The notes beneath the pieces are model-generated. The model had not been told where the DNA came from. It saw nothing but the letters and a program-made list of their open reading frames with translations, and did not search any database. A DNA stretch of 64,000 nucleotides from Verrucomicrobiia bacterium (GTDB lineage Bacteria > Verrucomicrobiota > Verrucomicrobiia > Limisphaerales > JAEYXS01), in assembly GCA_036405135.1 (NCBI GenBank), contig DASWYF010000003.1:1-64000 (forward strand). The letters run 5' to 3'. Positions 34,723-44,900 of this stretch are shown here, one piece after another. Each line of letters opens with the position of its first letter. Positions within the stretch are counted from its first letter, which is position 1. The position numbers and the translations under genes were made by a program.

Positions 34723-37269
34723 GTGCGCTCCCATCAGGCAAAAGCGGCAAATGCGAGCAGCTCGTTCAGTTCACTGGCGGGCATGCTTTTCCTGCTGCTG
34801 ACCGTGGCGCTCGCGCCATTGCTGTTCGGCAGTGTCACCACCGAGGCCCAAGGTGTCTTGGGCATTTTGCTCGGCGTTTCCCTTTGGTTTGCCACTCGTG
34901 AGTGGCGCGAATCCGTGCCCCTGCTGCCGCGATGGCTCCTCGCCGTATTCGTTGCAGGCTTGGTCATCAGTCTTCTGCCGCTGCCTCTGGCGTTGGTGAA
35001 AGTCCTTTCTCCGGCTCGCGCCGATCTGGCTGCGCGTTTTCCTCTCCAGCCGGAAGCGGCAGGCTGGACCACGTTGACACTCTCCCCGGCACTGACGCTG
35101 CGATGGCTGTGGCAGTTCTTCCTGTTGGCCATCCTGTTTTCTCTTGTACGGCAACTCGTGCGCCTTCCCGGAGCCGTGCTCTGGCTGGCAGCTGCATTGG
35201 GAGCTGGCATTGTCGGGCAGATCGCTGCCGAAACTTATTACGCCGGAGCCTCTGAACGCATGGTGCTTGGACTCTGGCCGGTACGTTGGGGAAACAGCGG
35301 AGGAACTTTCGCCAACCGCAATCATTTCGCCGGCTGGCTCATGGTGGCGGCTTTGATGCTATGTGCCGTTTCAATCCGTTTTTTTAATCCTCTGCGCTCC
35401 AGACGTGCTGAAGAATCCGCAGCACCGGCACGTCAACCTTGGATTGCCTGGCTGCTACTGGGGTTGGCTGGCGGCGCCATGACTTTCGCCTTGATGAGCG
35501 GTTCCCGTAGCGGGCTGTTGGCCCTCCTCACGGGCGGTTTGATGCTTGTGCTGGGCCTGAAAAAGCATTCTTCCAGCCGCAGGCGCGGATTTGCTTTGTT
35601 GGCACTGGCATTGGTACTGATGCTCGCGGCTTTGCCTTTTGCCGGGCTGACGCTGGACCGACTCACCAAAACTCAGGATGAGACTTCTGCCAGTTACACT
35701 AAATGGCGGTTATGGAGTGACGCCGTCACGGTGTTCGACAAATTCCCGCTCATGGGCTCGGGCTTGGGAACGTACGTTCGCAGCAATATTCTTTTCAAAT
35801 CCGCCGGTGGCGACAGCACGGCCTGGCACGCGGAGAACGATCTGTTGCAATGGATTTCGGAGGCGGGCTTGTGGGGCGTGCTGGTGTTGGGCGGTTTTGC
35901 GATCTGTTTTTGGCGTAAAGTAGTGCGCTGGTTCTGGTCCTCGCGTTGGAAGACCCAAGAGCCGGAGCTGGCCTTGGGCGCATTTGCCGGGCTGGTAGCC
36001 ATCATGACTCACTCGATCTTCGACTTCCCCTGGCAGGTGGTGGCGAACGCCTCTTTGGGCGCGGTGATGCTAGGCATCGTCGTCGGACTGCGAGACGCGA
36101 GCGAGCCGGAGGCCGCGTTCAAGCTCGCCTCACGGCAACGTGGGATAGCTCTCGCCTTGAGCGGTTTGTTGCTCGTGGTCTTGAGTGTATTACCCATGCT
36201 AAGTTTCCGGGAGTATCGTCTGGCGCAACAAAAAGCTGTGGCAACGGACAAGGCGTTAAAACATTCGTTCGCCGCTGTGTTGCTGTGGCCGTTGAATACT
36301 GAGCGTGCCAATCTTTGGCTGCGGCTGCAGGTCGCGAGCTGGCGGGACGATGTAAACGCCTTACCCAATGCGGAAGATACGCGCGTTTTGTTCACGAAGT
36401 ACCTGCGGCTTGATCCGCTCAACTGGGAGTTGCGATTGGAGCGTGCCTGGTTGGACATCGCCTTCATCAAGGACCGGCAAGCTGCTGTAAAGGAAGCGAC
36501 CTTGGCCACGGGACTTAATCCCAAACAGGCTTTGATACCGCTTAAGTTCGCCGCCGCGCTGGCTGATCGCGATCCGGAAAAAGCGTGGGAATTTCTCCTG
36601 CTGGCGGATGTGACACAGCCGCGTTTGTTCAAGGAGCGTCTGGAGATCGCCTGGCAGATCCGGCAGAACGCCACGGAGCTGTGGTCTTTGATCCCGGCAA
36701 CAGATGATGGCTACAAGGCCTTGGCCGAATTTGCCTTGAGCAAGAAACTTCCCACGCTGGCGGTGAAGGCATACGACAAGATGCTCCTGCCGCCTGCCGG
36801 TGCCCAACGGGCGGAGAAATTTATGAACGCCGGGCGCCTGGATCTCGCCTTGCAAGCTCTGCCGGAAAAGCCCGCGACTCCACAGGAACGCCTGGCACTG
36901 GCCAAGATCTATCATCAGGCTGGCGATGCGCCACGCAGCTTGAGTTTGTTGGAGCCCTTGCTGCAAGGCACAGGGGCAAACGGCTTATGGTTGGATAGAG
37001 TCCCGCTCACTGCTGCGCCTGATGTGGTGCTGCGGCTCTGGAAAAGCGGCGATCGCAATGTGTCGCTGGCTTTGCAGGTCGGTGAAGTGGTGATGTCGGA
37101 GACGCCGGACAGGCGTGATGTGGGACTGTTGCTGCAAGCTTCCGCTACCTATCCCGAGGAGAAGAGGCTGCTCTGGCTGCACTACCGCACCCGTCTGGAG
37201 CGCCACGAATTTCGCGCGGCTGCTGAAGTCGGCATTGCGCTGGCGGAAAAGATCGTGAGCCGAAAATAG
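34723..37269 (+). CDS. O-antigen ligase/polymerase family protein with TPR-like tail
   Basis: The 848-residue protein has about twelve membrane helices up to residue ~495. The Wzy_C region has GGTFANRNHFAGWLMVA and FDKFPLMGSGLGTY, with AWHAENDLLQWISEAG nearby, like the PEP-CTERM/EPS-type ligases. The remaining ~350 residues are helical, with repeated AL-rich patterns typical of TPR units. It would polymerise or transfer the lipid-linked polysaccharide built by this locus. The start is GTG at 34723, since no ATG precedes the first helix in frame. It shares its overall plan with the protein at 10325-12418 but the two are diverged. Confidence 0.82.
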   Translation: MRSHQAKAANASSSFSSLAGMLFLLLTVALAPLLFGSVTTEAQGVLGILLGVSLWFATREWRESVPLLPRWLLAVFVAGLVISLLPLPLALVKVLSPARADLAARFPLQPEAAGWTTLTLSPALTLRWLWQFFLLAILFSLVRQLVRLPGAVLWLAAALGAGIVGQIAAETYYAGASERMVLGLWPVRWGNSGGTFANRNHFAGWLMVAALMLCAVSIRFFNPLRSRRAEESAAPARQPWIAWLLLGLAGGAMTFALMSGSRSGLLALLTGGLMLVLGLKKHSSSRRRGFALLALALVLMLAALPFAGLTLDRLTKTQDETSASYTKWRLWSDAVTVFDKFPLMGSGLGTYVRSNILFKSAGGDSTAWHAENDLLQWISEAGLWGVLVLGGFAICFWRKVVRWFWSSRWKTQEPELALGAFAGLVAIMTHSIFDFPWQVVANASLGAVMLGIVVGLRDASEPEAAFKLASRQRGIALALSGLLLVVLSVLPMLSFREYRLAQQKAVATDKALKHSFAAVLLWPLNTERANLWLRLQVASWRDDVNALPNAEDTRVLFTKYLRLDPLNWELRLERAWLDIAFIKDRQAAVKEATLATGLNPKQALIPLKFAAALADRDPEKAWEFLLLADVTQPRLFKERLEIAWQIRQNATELWSLIPATDDGYKALAEFALSKKLPTLAVKAYDKMLLPPAGAQRAEKFMNAGRLDLALQALPEKPATPQERLALAKIYHQAGDAPRSLSLLEPLLQGTGANGLWLDRVPLTAAPDVVLRLWKSGDRNVSLALQVGEVVMSETPDRRDVGLLLQASATYPEEKRLLWLHYRTRLERHEFRAAAEVGIALAEKIVSRK

Positions 37270-37358
37270 TTGGCTTCCGTTCCTGATAACAGATCGGCAT
37301 AACGGAGATAGAATAGAATTATTTCAGTTAGCACGATTTCAGCTCTAGCTTCAAGAGG

Positions 37359-38786
37359 ATGAAGCGCACTGCATTGCTTTACCTGTTGATGTTCGTGGTG
37401 GCGATACCCGCCATCATGTGGGTATTGCATCAGGGGGCTTCTTTGCCAGCTCCTTCAGGCACTTCTGCTGTTGTTGTGCAAACGGCTTCCGAGGGTGGCT
37501 CTGCTGTTCAGGCGATGTTTTCCGAGATGGCTGCGCATTCGGCTGCCCCTTTGGGACGTCTCTTCATGCAGTTGCTGGTCATCATCGCGGCTTCACGGGT
37601 GGCAGGCATGATCGCTACACGACTGGGACAGCCGGCGGTTATCGGGGAGATGACGGCGGGCATATTGTTGGGTCCATCTCTCTTTGGTGCGATCGCGCCG
37701 GAGACTTTCGCCTATGTCTTTAAGACTGATTCGCTGGGCGTGCTCAAGCTTTTCAGCCAGATCGGCGTATGCCTGTTCATGTTCGTGGTGGGCATGGAAC
37801 TGAATGTGCAGCATGTGAAGCAGAAAGCTCATGCAGCGGTTTTGGTGAGTCATACCAGCATCGTGTTCCCGTTCTTCCTCGGTGTCGTGCTGGCGTGGTT
37901 TCTCTATACCAACCTCGCAGCGGCAAACGCATCCTTTCTCGCATTCGCTTTGTTCATGGGCATCTCGATGAGCATCACGGCCTTTCCCGTGCTCGCCCGC
38001 ATTTTGCAAGAGCGTGGACTAACACAGACAAGCTTGGGCAGCACCGCCATTACGTGTGCCGCCGTGGATGATGTGACGGCTTGGAGCATTTTGGCATTCG
38101 TAGTGGCTATTGCCCGGGCCACGAGCTTGAACGGTGTGGCGCTGAACCTCGTGGCTGTGCTTGCTTTTATCGCTGTGATGATCTGGGTGGTGAGGCCGTT
38201 GTTGAACCGTTCTTTGAAGGCGGATGCGGAAGTGCCTTCGAAGAATACTTTGGCCGGGGTCATCATGGTGGTGATGGCTTCCTCCTTCTGCACGGAGGTC
38301 ATCGGTATTCACGCGCTGTTCGGCGCGTTTTTGGCAGGTGCAATCATGCCGAATACCGAAGGATTCCGTGAGAAACTGGCAGTGCGTGTGGAGAATTTCA
38401 GTTCCGTCCTGCTCCTGCCGCTGTTCTTCGCTTACACGGGCTTGCGCACGCAAGTCGGGTTGTTGAATGACATTTCAGGCTGGATGATGTGTTTGGTAAT
38501 CATCGCGGTGGCGACGTTGGGCAAGCTGGGAGGGAGTGCCATATCCGCACGGTTCACCGGCATGAGCTGGAGTGAATCCCTACAGTTGGGCGCATTGATG
38601 AATACGCGCGGTCTGATGGAATTGATCGCGCTGAACATCGGTTACGACATGGGCATCCTCTCACCACGCATTTTCGCGATGCTGGTGATCATGGCGCTTG
38701 TGACCACGATGATGACCGGGCCGTTGCTCACACTGTTCAGCCGCAAGCAAGTGACTGAAACAGCGACGGTGCCTCTAAGGACGTGA
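37359..38786 (+). CDS. CPA2-family cation:proton antiporter
   Basis: The 475-residue inner-membrane protein has about thirteen helices. An N-terminal extra helix (residues 5-24) and a short linker precede the CPA2 core, with RLGQPAVIGEMTAGILLGPS, FMFVVGMELN and TCAAVDDVTAWSIL, the last containing the paired aspartates of the ion-binding site. It should exchange Na+ or K+ for protons. No TrkA or regulatory domain is attached. It ends 24 bp before a terminator and is apart from the polysaccharide genes by 89 bp, so it likely has its own promoter. Confidence 0.9.
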   Translation: MKRTALLYLLMFVVAIPAIMWVLHQGASLPAPSGTSAVVVQTASEGGSAVQAMFSEMAAHSAAPLGRLFMQLLVIIAASRVAGMIATRLGQPAVIGEMTAGILLGPSLFGAIAPETFAYVFKTDSLGVLKLFSQIGVCLFMFVVGMELNVQHVKQKAHAAVLVSHTSIVFPFFLGVVLAWFLYTNLAAANASFLAFALFMGISMSITAFPVLARILQERGLTQTSLGSTAITCAAVDDVTAWSILAFVVAIARATSLNGVALNLVAVLAFIAVMIWVVRPLLNRSLKADAEVPSKNTLAGVIMVVMASSFCTEVIGIHALFGAFLAGAIMPNTEGFREKLAVRVENFSSVLLLPLFFAYTGLRTQVGLLNDISGWMMCLVIIAVATLGKLGGSAISARFTGMSWSESLQLGALMNTRGLMELIALNIGYDMGILSPRIFAMLVIMALVTTMMTGPLLTLFSRKQVTETATVPLRT

Positions 38787-38809
38787 AGGCGGCGAATCGT
38801 TAAAAAGTT

Positions 38810-38845
38810 AAATCGTGAACCGGAGAAGTCCGATTCACGATTTTA
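38810..38845 (+). terminator. rho-independent terminator after the antiporter gene
   Basis: A 14-bp stem with one mismatch (38810-38823, starting AAATCGTGAACCGG, pairs with 38830-38843) has a 6-base loop and ends in TTTT. It lies in the gap between the antiporter and convergent gltX and could function for both. Confidence 0.8.
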
Positions 38846-38884
38846 CAAGCTAGTCAGTTCCGCCTCCTGACCTCGGCGGCTACG

Positions 38885-40237
38885 CTATGCAGCAAATCGC
38901 GGCAACGCCTTCTCGATCCGTGCCAGCACACGATCTTTGCCGAGAACTTCCATCAAGTGATAGAGGCTCGGGCCGACCCCACTGCCGGTGACGGCGACGC
39001 GAACGGGGCCGACAAGTGCGCCAACTTTCACGCCTGTTTCTGTGGCGGTCGCTTTGAAGACGGTCTGAATGCCGTCTGAATTGAAAGCAGGCAGGGCATT
39101 CAACGCATCTCGCAGTTTTTCTACACGCGGTTTGTTCTCGGGCACGAGCTGTTTCTTGGCGGCTTCTTCGTCCGTGACGTAGTCGTCACTGAAATAGAAC
39201 TTCGCGGTGAGCGGTGTATCAATGAGCTGCTGTTGCTTCTCGCGATAGGTGGCGAGTGCTCCGGTGATGTATTGCTCGGAAAACGCGCTGGTATCGATGC
39301 CCGCCTTGTGCAGTTCACGCAGGCAGAGGGCGTTCCATTGCGGGATGGGCGCGGTCTTCAGATACTCGGCGTTCATCCACTGCATCTTCACCATGTCGAA
39401 GCGGGCATTGCTACGCAGGATGCCGGGCAGATCGAAACGTTCGATGATCTGCTGGATGGGCATGACCTGACTGCCGTCCTTAGGCGACCAACCGAGGAGG
39501 CAAAGATAATTCACCACGGCTTCCGGCAGGAAGAAGCCATCCATGTAAGTCTGCATGGAAGCGCCCGTGTCGCGTTTGCTCATCTTGGAGCCATCGTTGT
39601 TCAGGATGAGCGGGATGTGCGCGTATTTCGGGGCTTCAGCACCGAAGGCGCGGAAGAGGGCGATGTGTTTGGCGGTGTTGCTCAAGTGATCTTCACCACG
39701 GATGACGTGCGTGATGTTCATCAGCAAGTCATCGATGACATTCACGAGATGGAACACAGGTTGGCCATCGGAACGGACAAGGACGAAATCGGGTTCCACT
39801 TCTTCACGATCCGTCAAAGCGCGGGAGACATCGCCGACGACGAGGTCGGGAATAAGGATGGGATCGCGCGTCATGCGGAAACGGATGGCGCCATCCTTCT
39901 CATACGCCATGTCCTTCTTCAGCAGGATCTCGACGTGTTGACGATAGATATCCGAGCGCTGGGACTGGAAGTAAGGGCCTTTATCACCCTTGGACGCTTT
40001 GAAATCCGTGCTGGAGACCGGACCTTCATCCCAATCGAGCCCGAGCCATTTCAGACCATTGAAGATGACTTCGATGGCGGCCTGACTGTTGCGCGCCGTG
40101 TCCGTGTCCTCAATGCGCAGCACGAAGGTGCCGCCCGTGTGACGGGCATAGAGCCAGTTAAATAAAGCAGTGCGGGCTCCACCGATGTGGAGATAACCCG
40201 TGGGACTCGGCGCAAAGCGGACGCGGACGTTGCTCAT
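38885..40237 (-). CDS. gltX: glutamate--tRNA ligase
   Basis: The 450-residue enzyme charges tRNA-Glu (and tRNA-Gln in organisms that amidate it later). The class-I signatures are present: RFAPSPTGYLHIGGARTALFNW with the HIGH-like H17-I-G-G and KMSKR near residue 218. Other conserved blocks include RIEDTDTARN and HVIRGEDHLSNT. The length is slightly below the usual 460-500 residues but no domain is missing; the C-terminal anticodon-binding helices end with EKALPRFA. It is the only translation enzyme here and appears monocistronic. Confidence 0.95.
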   Translation of the reverse strand: MSNVRVRFAPSPTGYLHIGGARTALFNWLYARHTGGTFVLRIEDTDTARNSQAAIEVIFNGLKWLGLDWDEGPVSSTDFKASKGDKGPYFQSQRSDIYRQHVEILLKKDMAYEKDGAIRFRMTRDPILIPDLVVGDVSRALTDREEVEPDFVLVRSDGQPVFHLVNVIDDLLMNITHVIRGEDHLSNTAKHIALFRAFGAEAPKYAHIPLILNNDGSKMSKRDTGASMQTYMDGFFLPEAVVNYLCLLGWSPKDGSQVMPIQQIIERFDLPGILRSNARFDMVKMQWMNAEYLKTAPIPQWNALCLRELHKAGIDTSAFSEQYITGALATYREKQQQLIDTPLTAKFYFSDDYVTDEEAAKKQLVPENKPRVEKLRDALNALPAFNSDGIQTVFKATATETGVKVGALVGPVRVAVTGSGVGPSLYHLMEVLGKDRVLARIEKALPRFAA

Positions 40238-40571
40238 GATCTTCTTCTTAAAATTGATCCGCCTCCAACCCGTTGCCGGGCCAAAAGCAGGTCACACAGC
40301 AAACCGGATGGGGGCCAGAGCGTCAAGCCAAGGGGAAGGATGGAAAGGGGGTGATTTCAAACGGGTGATGTTCGGGACGGTTCGCCGTAGCATTAACCAC
40401 CGTGCTGCCGGATTCCAGCCGGCCGTATGTGCGCTTACGTCGGATCAAATCACCATATGGGTGCCTGGCGGATTTCGCTGCACTCGCTTCTTCTTGAGCC
40501 TCTTTTGATCTATCGCTAGTTCCCCGACTGCCGGCTGGAATCCGGCAGCACATTGCGTTGCGTTTCTTCAA
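40238..40571. other. 334-bp intergenic region with long inverted repeat
   Basis: No gene was recognised between gltX and the thioesterase gene. The region contains a perfect 22-bp inverted repeat described separately. The frames open through it translate to Arg/Ser/Pro-rich sequence with no family resemblance. Confidence 0.6.
40402..40551. repeat. element bounded by perfect 22-bp inverted repeats
   Basis: The arm 40402-40423 (GTGCTGCCGGATTCCAGCCG and two more bases) is the exact reverse complement of 40530-40551, with a 106-bp centre. The arms form a GC-rich stem, and no open frame of note lies between. It may be a MITE-like or REP-type element; no target duplication is obvious. Confidence 0.75.
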
Positions 40572-40931
40572 TCACAGTTTCGGCAGAGGCTGCTTTTGCC
40601 CTGCGCTGTCTATATGCACAAAGGTCGCGGTAGTGGAGAAGATGATGGCGTCAGACGCATTCGGCCCGCCGGACTTCTTCACATTCACCGAATAATCCAC
40701 AGACGTCGTTCCTACGCGTGTGCGGAGGACTTCAAAGAGCAGGATGCTGCCAAGTTCCACACGCTGCTTGAACTGCACCTGATTCATGGCCACGGTAACG
40801 AACTCGCACGGCGGATAGTCCAATCGCGCCGCCATGTAAGCAGCCTCATCCACCCACTTCAGCAAATTGCCGCCGAAGAGAAAGCCCGCGTGGTTCAGGT
40901 GTTCAGGGAGGACGAGTTTGAAGGTTTGCAT
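40572..40931 (-). CDS. acyl-CoA thioesterase, hotdog fold (YciA/BFIT-like)
   Basis: The 119-residue single hotdog domain has the motif LNHAGFLFGGNLLKWVDEAAYMAA, in which Asn, Gly and the catalytic Asp match YciA/BACH-type acyl-CoA thioesterases, followed by RVELGSILLFEVLRTRVGTTSVDY. It should hydrolyse acyl-CoAs in the cytoplasm; chain-length preference is not readable. It is slightly shorter than YciA (about 130) but appears complete. Upstream lies the HNH endonuclease gene in the same orientation, 22 bp away. Confidence 0.88.
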   Translation of the reverse strand: MQTFKLVLPEHLNHAGFLFGGNLLKWVDEAAYMAARLDYPPCEFVTVAMNQVQFKQRVELGSILLFEVLRTRVGTTSVDYSVNVKKSGGPNASDAIIFSTTATFVHIDSAGQKQPLPKL

Positions 40932-40953
40932 GGGTTTTGCTGAAAAATCAGGA

Positions 40954-41733
40954 TTATGGAGACTTTGCTTGAAGGTAATGCTTCTGGAGTAAGTCGGGAG
41001 ACGGGTGGTCGTCTTTTTTCTTGGGTAGAATCATTTTCTTACCATGAAGGGATTGATAGTCTTTGGATTTCAACAGCTCTTTACTGCAGAAAACGGTATG
41101 ATTCTCGGGGTTGATTGAAATCAATTTTAAATCGAAAAGAGTGTGGATATCAGCGCGAAGTAGTAGGCCGTTTTGAGTTACAGTTTTACCGCCGATAGCA
41201 TATGGTTCAATGTGCGCAGCTTCTAAGATATCCGTAACGGAAGTGGAGGTTATACAGCATGATGAACCGTAAGCTAACATTAACCTGCGTCTGAATTCCC
41301 GTTGTCCTCTGCGTAGAGCAATTGCGCGCAATACTTTCTGTGAGCCATTGAAATCACCATTTTGTTCGAGTTGAAGTGAGATATCTGAGAAGGTCTTTTC
41401 ACGAAGCTCCTTTGGTTTAAAAAGCTCAGGGTGCGTGTATTTTAGGTAATACCGAATAATGCAGCGTAAATCTTTTCTATACTCCTTCGGGAATTCATTT
41501 CCAATGAGACTTTCGGCAATACGTTTGACATCGTCTTCGGAGCTGACTGCCTCCGATGATATAGGGGTGCGCAATTCTCGATCGATGCGGAAAACTAAAT
41601 TTGAATAAGTATTTAATGTGGAATCCTGAATGCTCAATCCTTCCAGATAATGGCGGAATCCTTTTATTTCTTGAATCATGTTCATTGGTTCGATTTGGAA
41701 GGAGTTTTTTTTGAGGCGGTTGGATAAGCTCAT
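40954..41733 (-). CDS. HNH endonuclease-domain protein
   Basis: The 259-residue protein has an N-terminal helical part (~20-115, FRHYLEGLSIQDSTLNTYS) of unknown function. A C-terminal HNH domain (~145-215, HNH_2-like) follows, with RREFRRRLMLAYG-like residues (here QREFRRRLMLAYGSSC), ILEAAHIEPYAIGG, then NGLLLRADIHTLFDLKLI. The His-Asn-His pattern and basic N-terminal arm fit a metal-dependent DNA nuclease like those of restriction systems. No methyltransferase is adjacent, so a stand-alone defence or other nuclease role is inferred only. The sequence is less GC-rich than its neighbours, hinting at transfer. Confidence 0.78.
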   Translation of the reverse strand: MSLSNRLKKNSFQIEPMNMIQEIKGFRHYLEGLSIQDSTLNTYSNLVFRIDRELRTPISSEAVSSEDDVKRIAESLIGNEFPKEYRKDLRCIIRYYLKYTHPELFKPKELREKTFSDISLQLEQNGDFNGSQKVLRAIALRRGQREFRRRLMLAYGSSCCITSTSVTDILEAAHIEPYAIGGKTVTQNGLLLRADIHTLFDLKLISINPENHTVFCSKELLKSKDYQSLHGKKMILPKKKDDHPSPDLLQKHYLQAKSP

Positions 41734-41915
41734 CTAGTTGAGAGATAAATTGACCGACACGCGGTGCATATAAAAGAGGAAATGAAGCCATTTGGTGGTT
41801 TGCTGCGCTATTGGCAAGGCAACTTTTTCATGATCTAGACTTCAATTCAGATGATATTTTGATCATTTTTGTCGGATTCGGAGACGGGCGGCTTCCTAGG
41901 GATAAGAAGACGACC

Positions 41916-44900
41916 ATGAATGACGCCAATCAATTGCTGCGGGAGTATGCTGCGAACGGCTCGGAAGTTGCGTTCCGGGAACTCGTCACGCGCTATGTGG
42001 ACCTCGTGTATTCGGCGGCGCTCCGCCGGATGCGTGGGGATGCGCATCGCGCGGAAGAGGTGACGCAGACGGTGTTCACCGATCTGGCGCGCAAGGCGGA
42101 ATCGCTATCGGAGCGCGTGATGCTCGGCGGCTGGTTGCACCGGCACACGGGGTTTGTGGCCAGCAATCTCATTCGCGGAGAGATACGTCGTCAGGCGCGG
42201 GAAAAGGAGGCGGCGACCATGATGCTCCATGAATCTGATGAATCCACCTGGCAGGAGATTGCTCCGTATCTGGATGAAGCCATTGATCAACTCGAGGCTG
42301 CTGATCGCGAGGCGATCTTGCTGCGCTATTTTGAGAAGCGCGATTTGCGCAGCTTGGGGGCGATGTTTGGTGTGAGTGAAGATGCAGCGCAAAAGCGCGT
42401 GAGCCGGGCGGTGGATAAGTTGCGGGAGATGCTTTTGGCGCGAGGAGTGGCACTGACGACGGCATTACTGGGGACGTTGTTGACGGAGCGGGCGGTAATG
42501 GCGGGGCCGGTGGGCTTGGCGGCGGGGGTGGGCAGCAAGGCGTTGCAAAGTTTGGCTCCAGCGGGAGCGATGAGTGGAGGTCTAACTTTGCTCTCATGGG
42601 GATTGTTCAAAGGGGCATTCGCGGTGTTGGCGATCATCGCTGCAGTCGCAGTGGTGGGCTGGCCGGAAAGACTGCATATGCCTTTTACTGCTTCTGAGGG
42701 AGATCACCCGGTGGCTGAGGTGAAGCGAGCGCCTCGGTCAGTTCCATCGACATCACCATCAAAGGCCCCGGTGACGGTTGCAGCAGTGGAACCTGTGGCG
42801 ATTGACGCAACGCGAACGAATCTCATACGGCTCAAGTTGGTAGCAGATGTCGGTGGTCAGCCGGTGACGGCAGCAATTGTGAAGGTGCGGCAGTGGGAGG
42901 ATAAGAAAGTGACGGAAGCGGATTTCAAGGTCAATGAGGTGGGCGAGGCGGAGGTGCTGGTGGCGCGGGGAACCGTCACCAAGCTGGAGCTGAGGACACA
43001 AGGCGACGGCTATGCGGACAAGCGTCTGCTCTGGTCGCCGGCAGATGGGAAAACCCTGCCGGAATCCTATGTCGTGCGACTGGAGCAGGCGGTGACGATC
43101 AGCGGGAGGGTGCTGGATGCGGATGGTCTCCCAGCGGCGGGAGCGACTGTGGCATTATACCACGATATTAATCCCCAATGGGACGAGGTGTTCGAATCGC
43201 ATGAATTTGGGTCCATTGAAACATTGACGGATGGGAAAGGCCATTGGCGTCTCAGTCGCATTGCGAATGGGATGATTTCGAGAGTTGTGGGCAAGGCAAA
43301 GCATGACCTGTGGATCGAATCTCCGGTGCAATTTGTGACCCAAACACCTGAGATGGAAGGACAATTACGGCAGGGGACACATGTGTTAAGATTGGCTCGA
43401 CCAGTGACGGTGCGAGGTGTGGTGGTTGATCCTGAAGGAATGCCCGTGCAGACGGATATGATCTCCATTCGGAGTTTGAATGCACGTTCGGGAAAAACCA
43501 ATGACAAGGGTGAGTTTGAGATCACTCATTGTAAACCCGGCACTAACTCGCTGAACGTCTATGTGAAAGGCTTTGTGCCTTTTACCCAAGAGGTGGTGCT
43601 GGTGGAAGGGATGGAGCCTTTTCGGATAATGCTCCAGCGGGGAAATACTTTGCGGTTACGGGTGGTCAACACTGTGGGAGAGCCGATACCAGGTGCCCTC
43701 ATCTTTATGTCCAGTTATGATAATGGGGCAACTAAGGATAAAAAATCACCTGTGCCTGACTTGAACATGGAGTGTGGTCCAGATGGCCGGACCTTTTTAC
43801 CAAACGCGCCAGACCGGGAACTTATTTTGCGTGTTCGTGCTCCCGGTTACATGTCATCCAGTCATGTCAAGGTGCCTGCAGCAAATGATATGGAGCAGCA
43901 GATCGTTCTGCAACCGGCCTTGGTGATCGAGGGAACGGTAAAAGATGCGGAAACCGGACAGCCATTGCCGAAGTTCCGCATCCTTACCGGTTATCCAAGG
44001 AAGGAATTGGGTGAGGAAGGGTATCGTCCGGAATGGAGCACGATAGAGCGCTTTCGGCTAAGATTCACGGGAGGTACGTTTCGCCATTCTTTGGAAACAC
44101 CCGTGTTGGAGGCCAAAACAAATCCGGGATATATCTTCAAATTTGAAGCAGAAGGATACTCTTCCTACATAACCGAGCTTGTGCCCGCTAATGCAGGGAC
44201 GGTTCGGTTTGATTTGTCGCTGCGGCCCCGGCGTAACCATGGCGTGATGGTTAAACTCCCTGATGGACGTCCGGCATCTGATGTTCTAGTAGGAATAGTT
44301 TTTCCGGAAACTAGGTTCAGATTGAGTCATAGAGGTTTCGGTGACGATCCCGACTATTCAGTGCTGAGGAGAACTGATCGATCTGGGATATTGAACCTCA
44401 TAGAAGATGGCACGGTGCAACGCGTAGTTATCCCGCACGCTAGCGGTTATGGAGAGGAGACGATGGCGGCACTGTTGGATAATCCAACCTTGCAAATCAA
44501 ACCATGGGGCAGGGTGGAGGGAGTGTATATTACGGACGGTAAATCGATGGCAGGGATCGATGTCATTCTAAATTTTAAAGAGGGAAATAAAAAGGGTGTG
44601 AACTTGGATCGGGAAGCATTCAAGGCGACGACCGACAAACAGGGGAAATTCTATTTTAAGCAGGTGCCGTTCGGCCAATTGACGGCGCAGGTGTCGCTAC
44701 CCAGTGTCACTCAATATGGTATGCAGGTAAGGCCATTTGGTCAGATGTGTGAACTGGAGGTGCGTCCTGGTGAGACGACGCATCTGAAACTGGGTGGTGA
44801 AACGTATTCTTTCCGGGGCAATATCGAGTGGCCGCGGGAGGTGGTGGGAAGCAAGGCCAGTGGGGTGCAACTGTTTCTGCTGGCTCAAGGGGTGTCTTGG

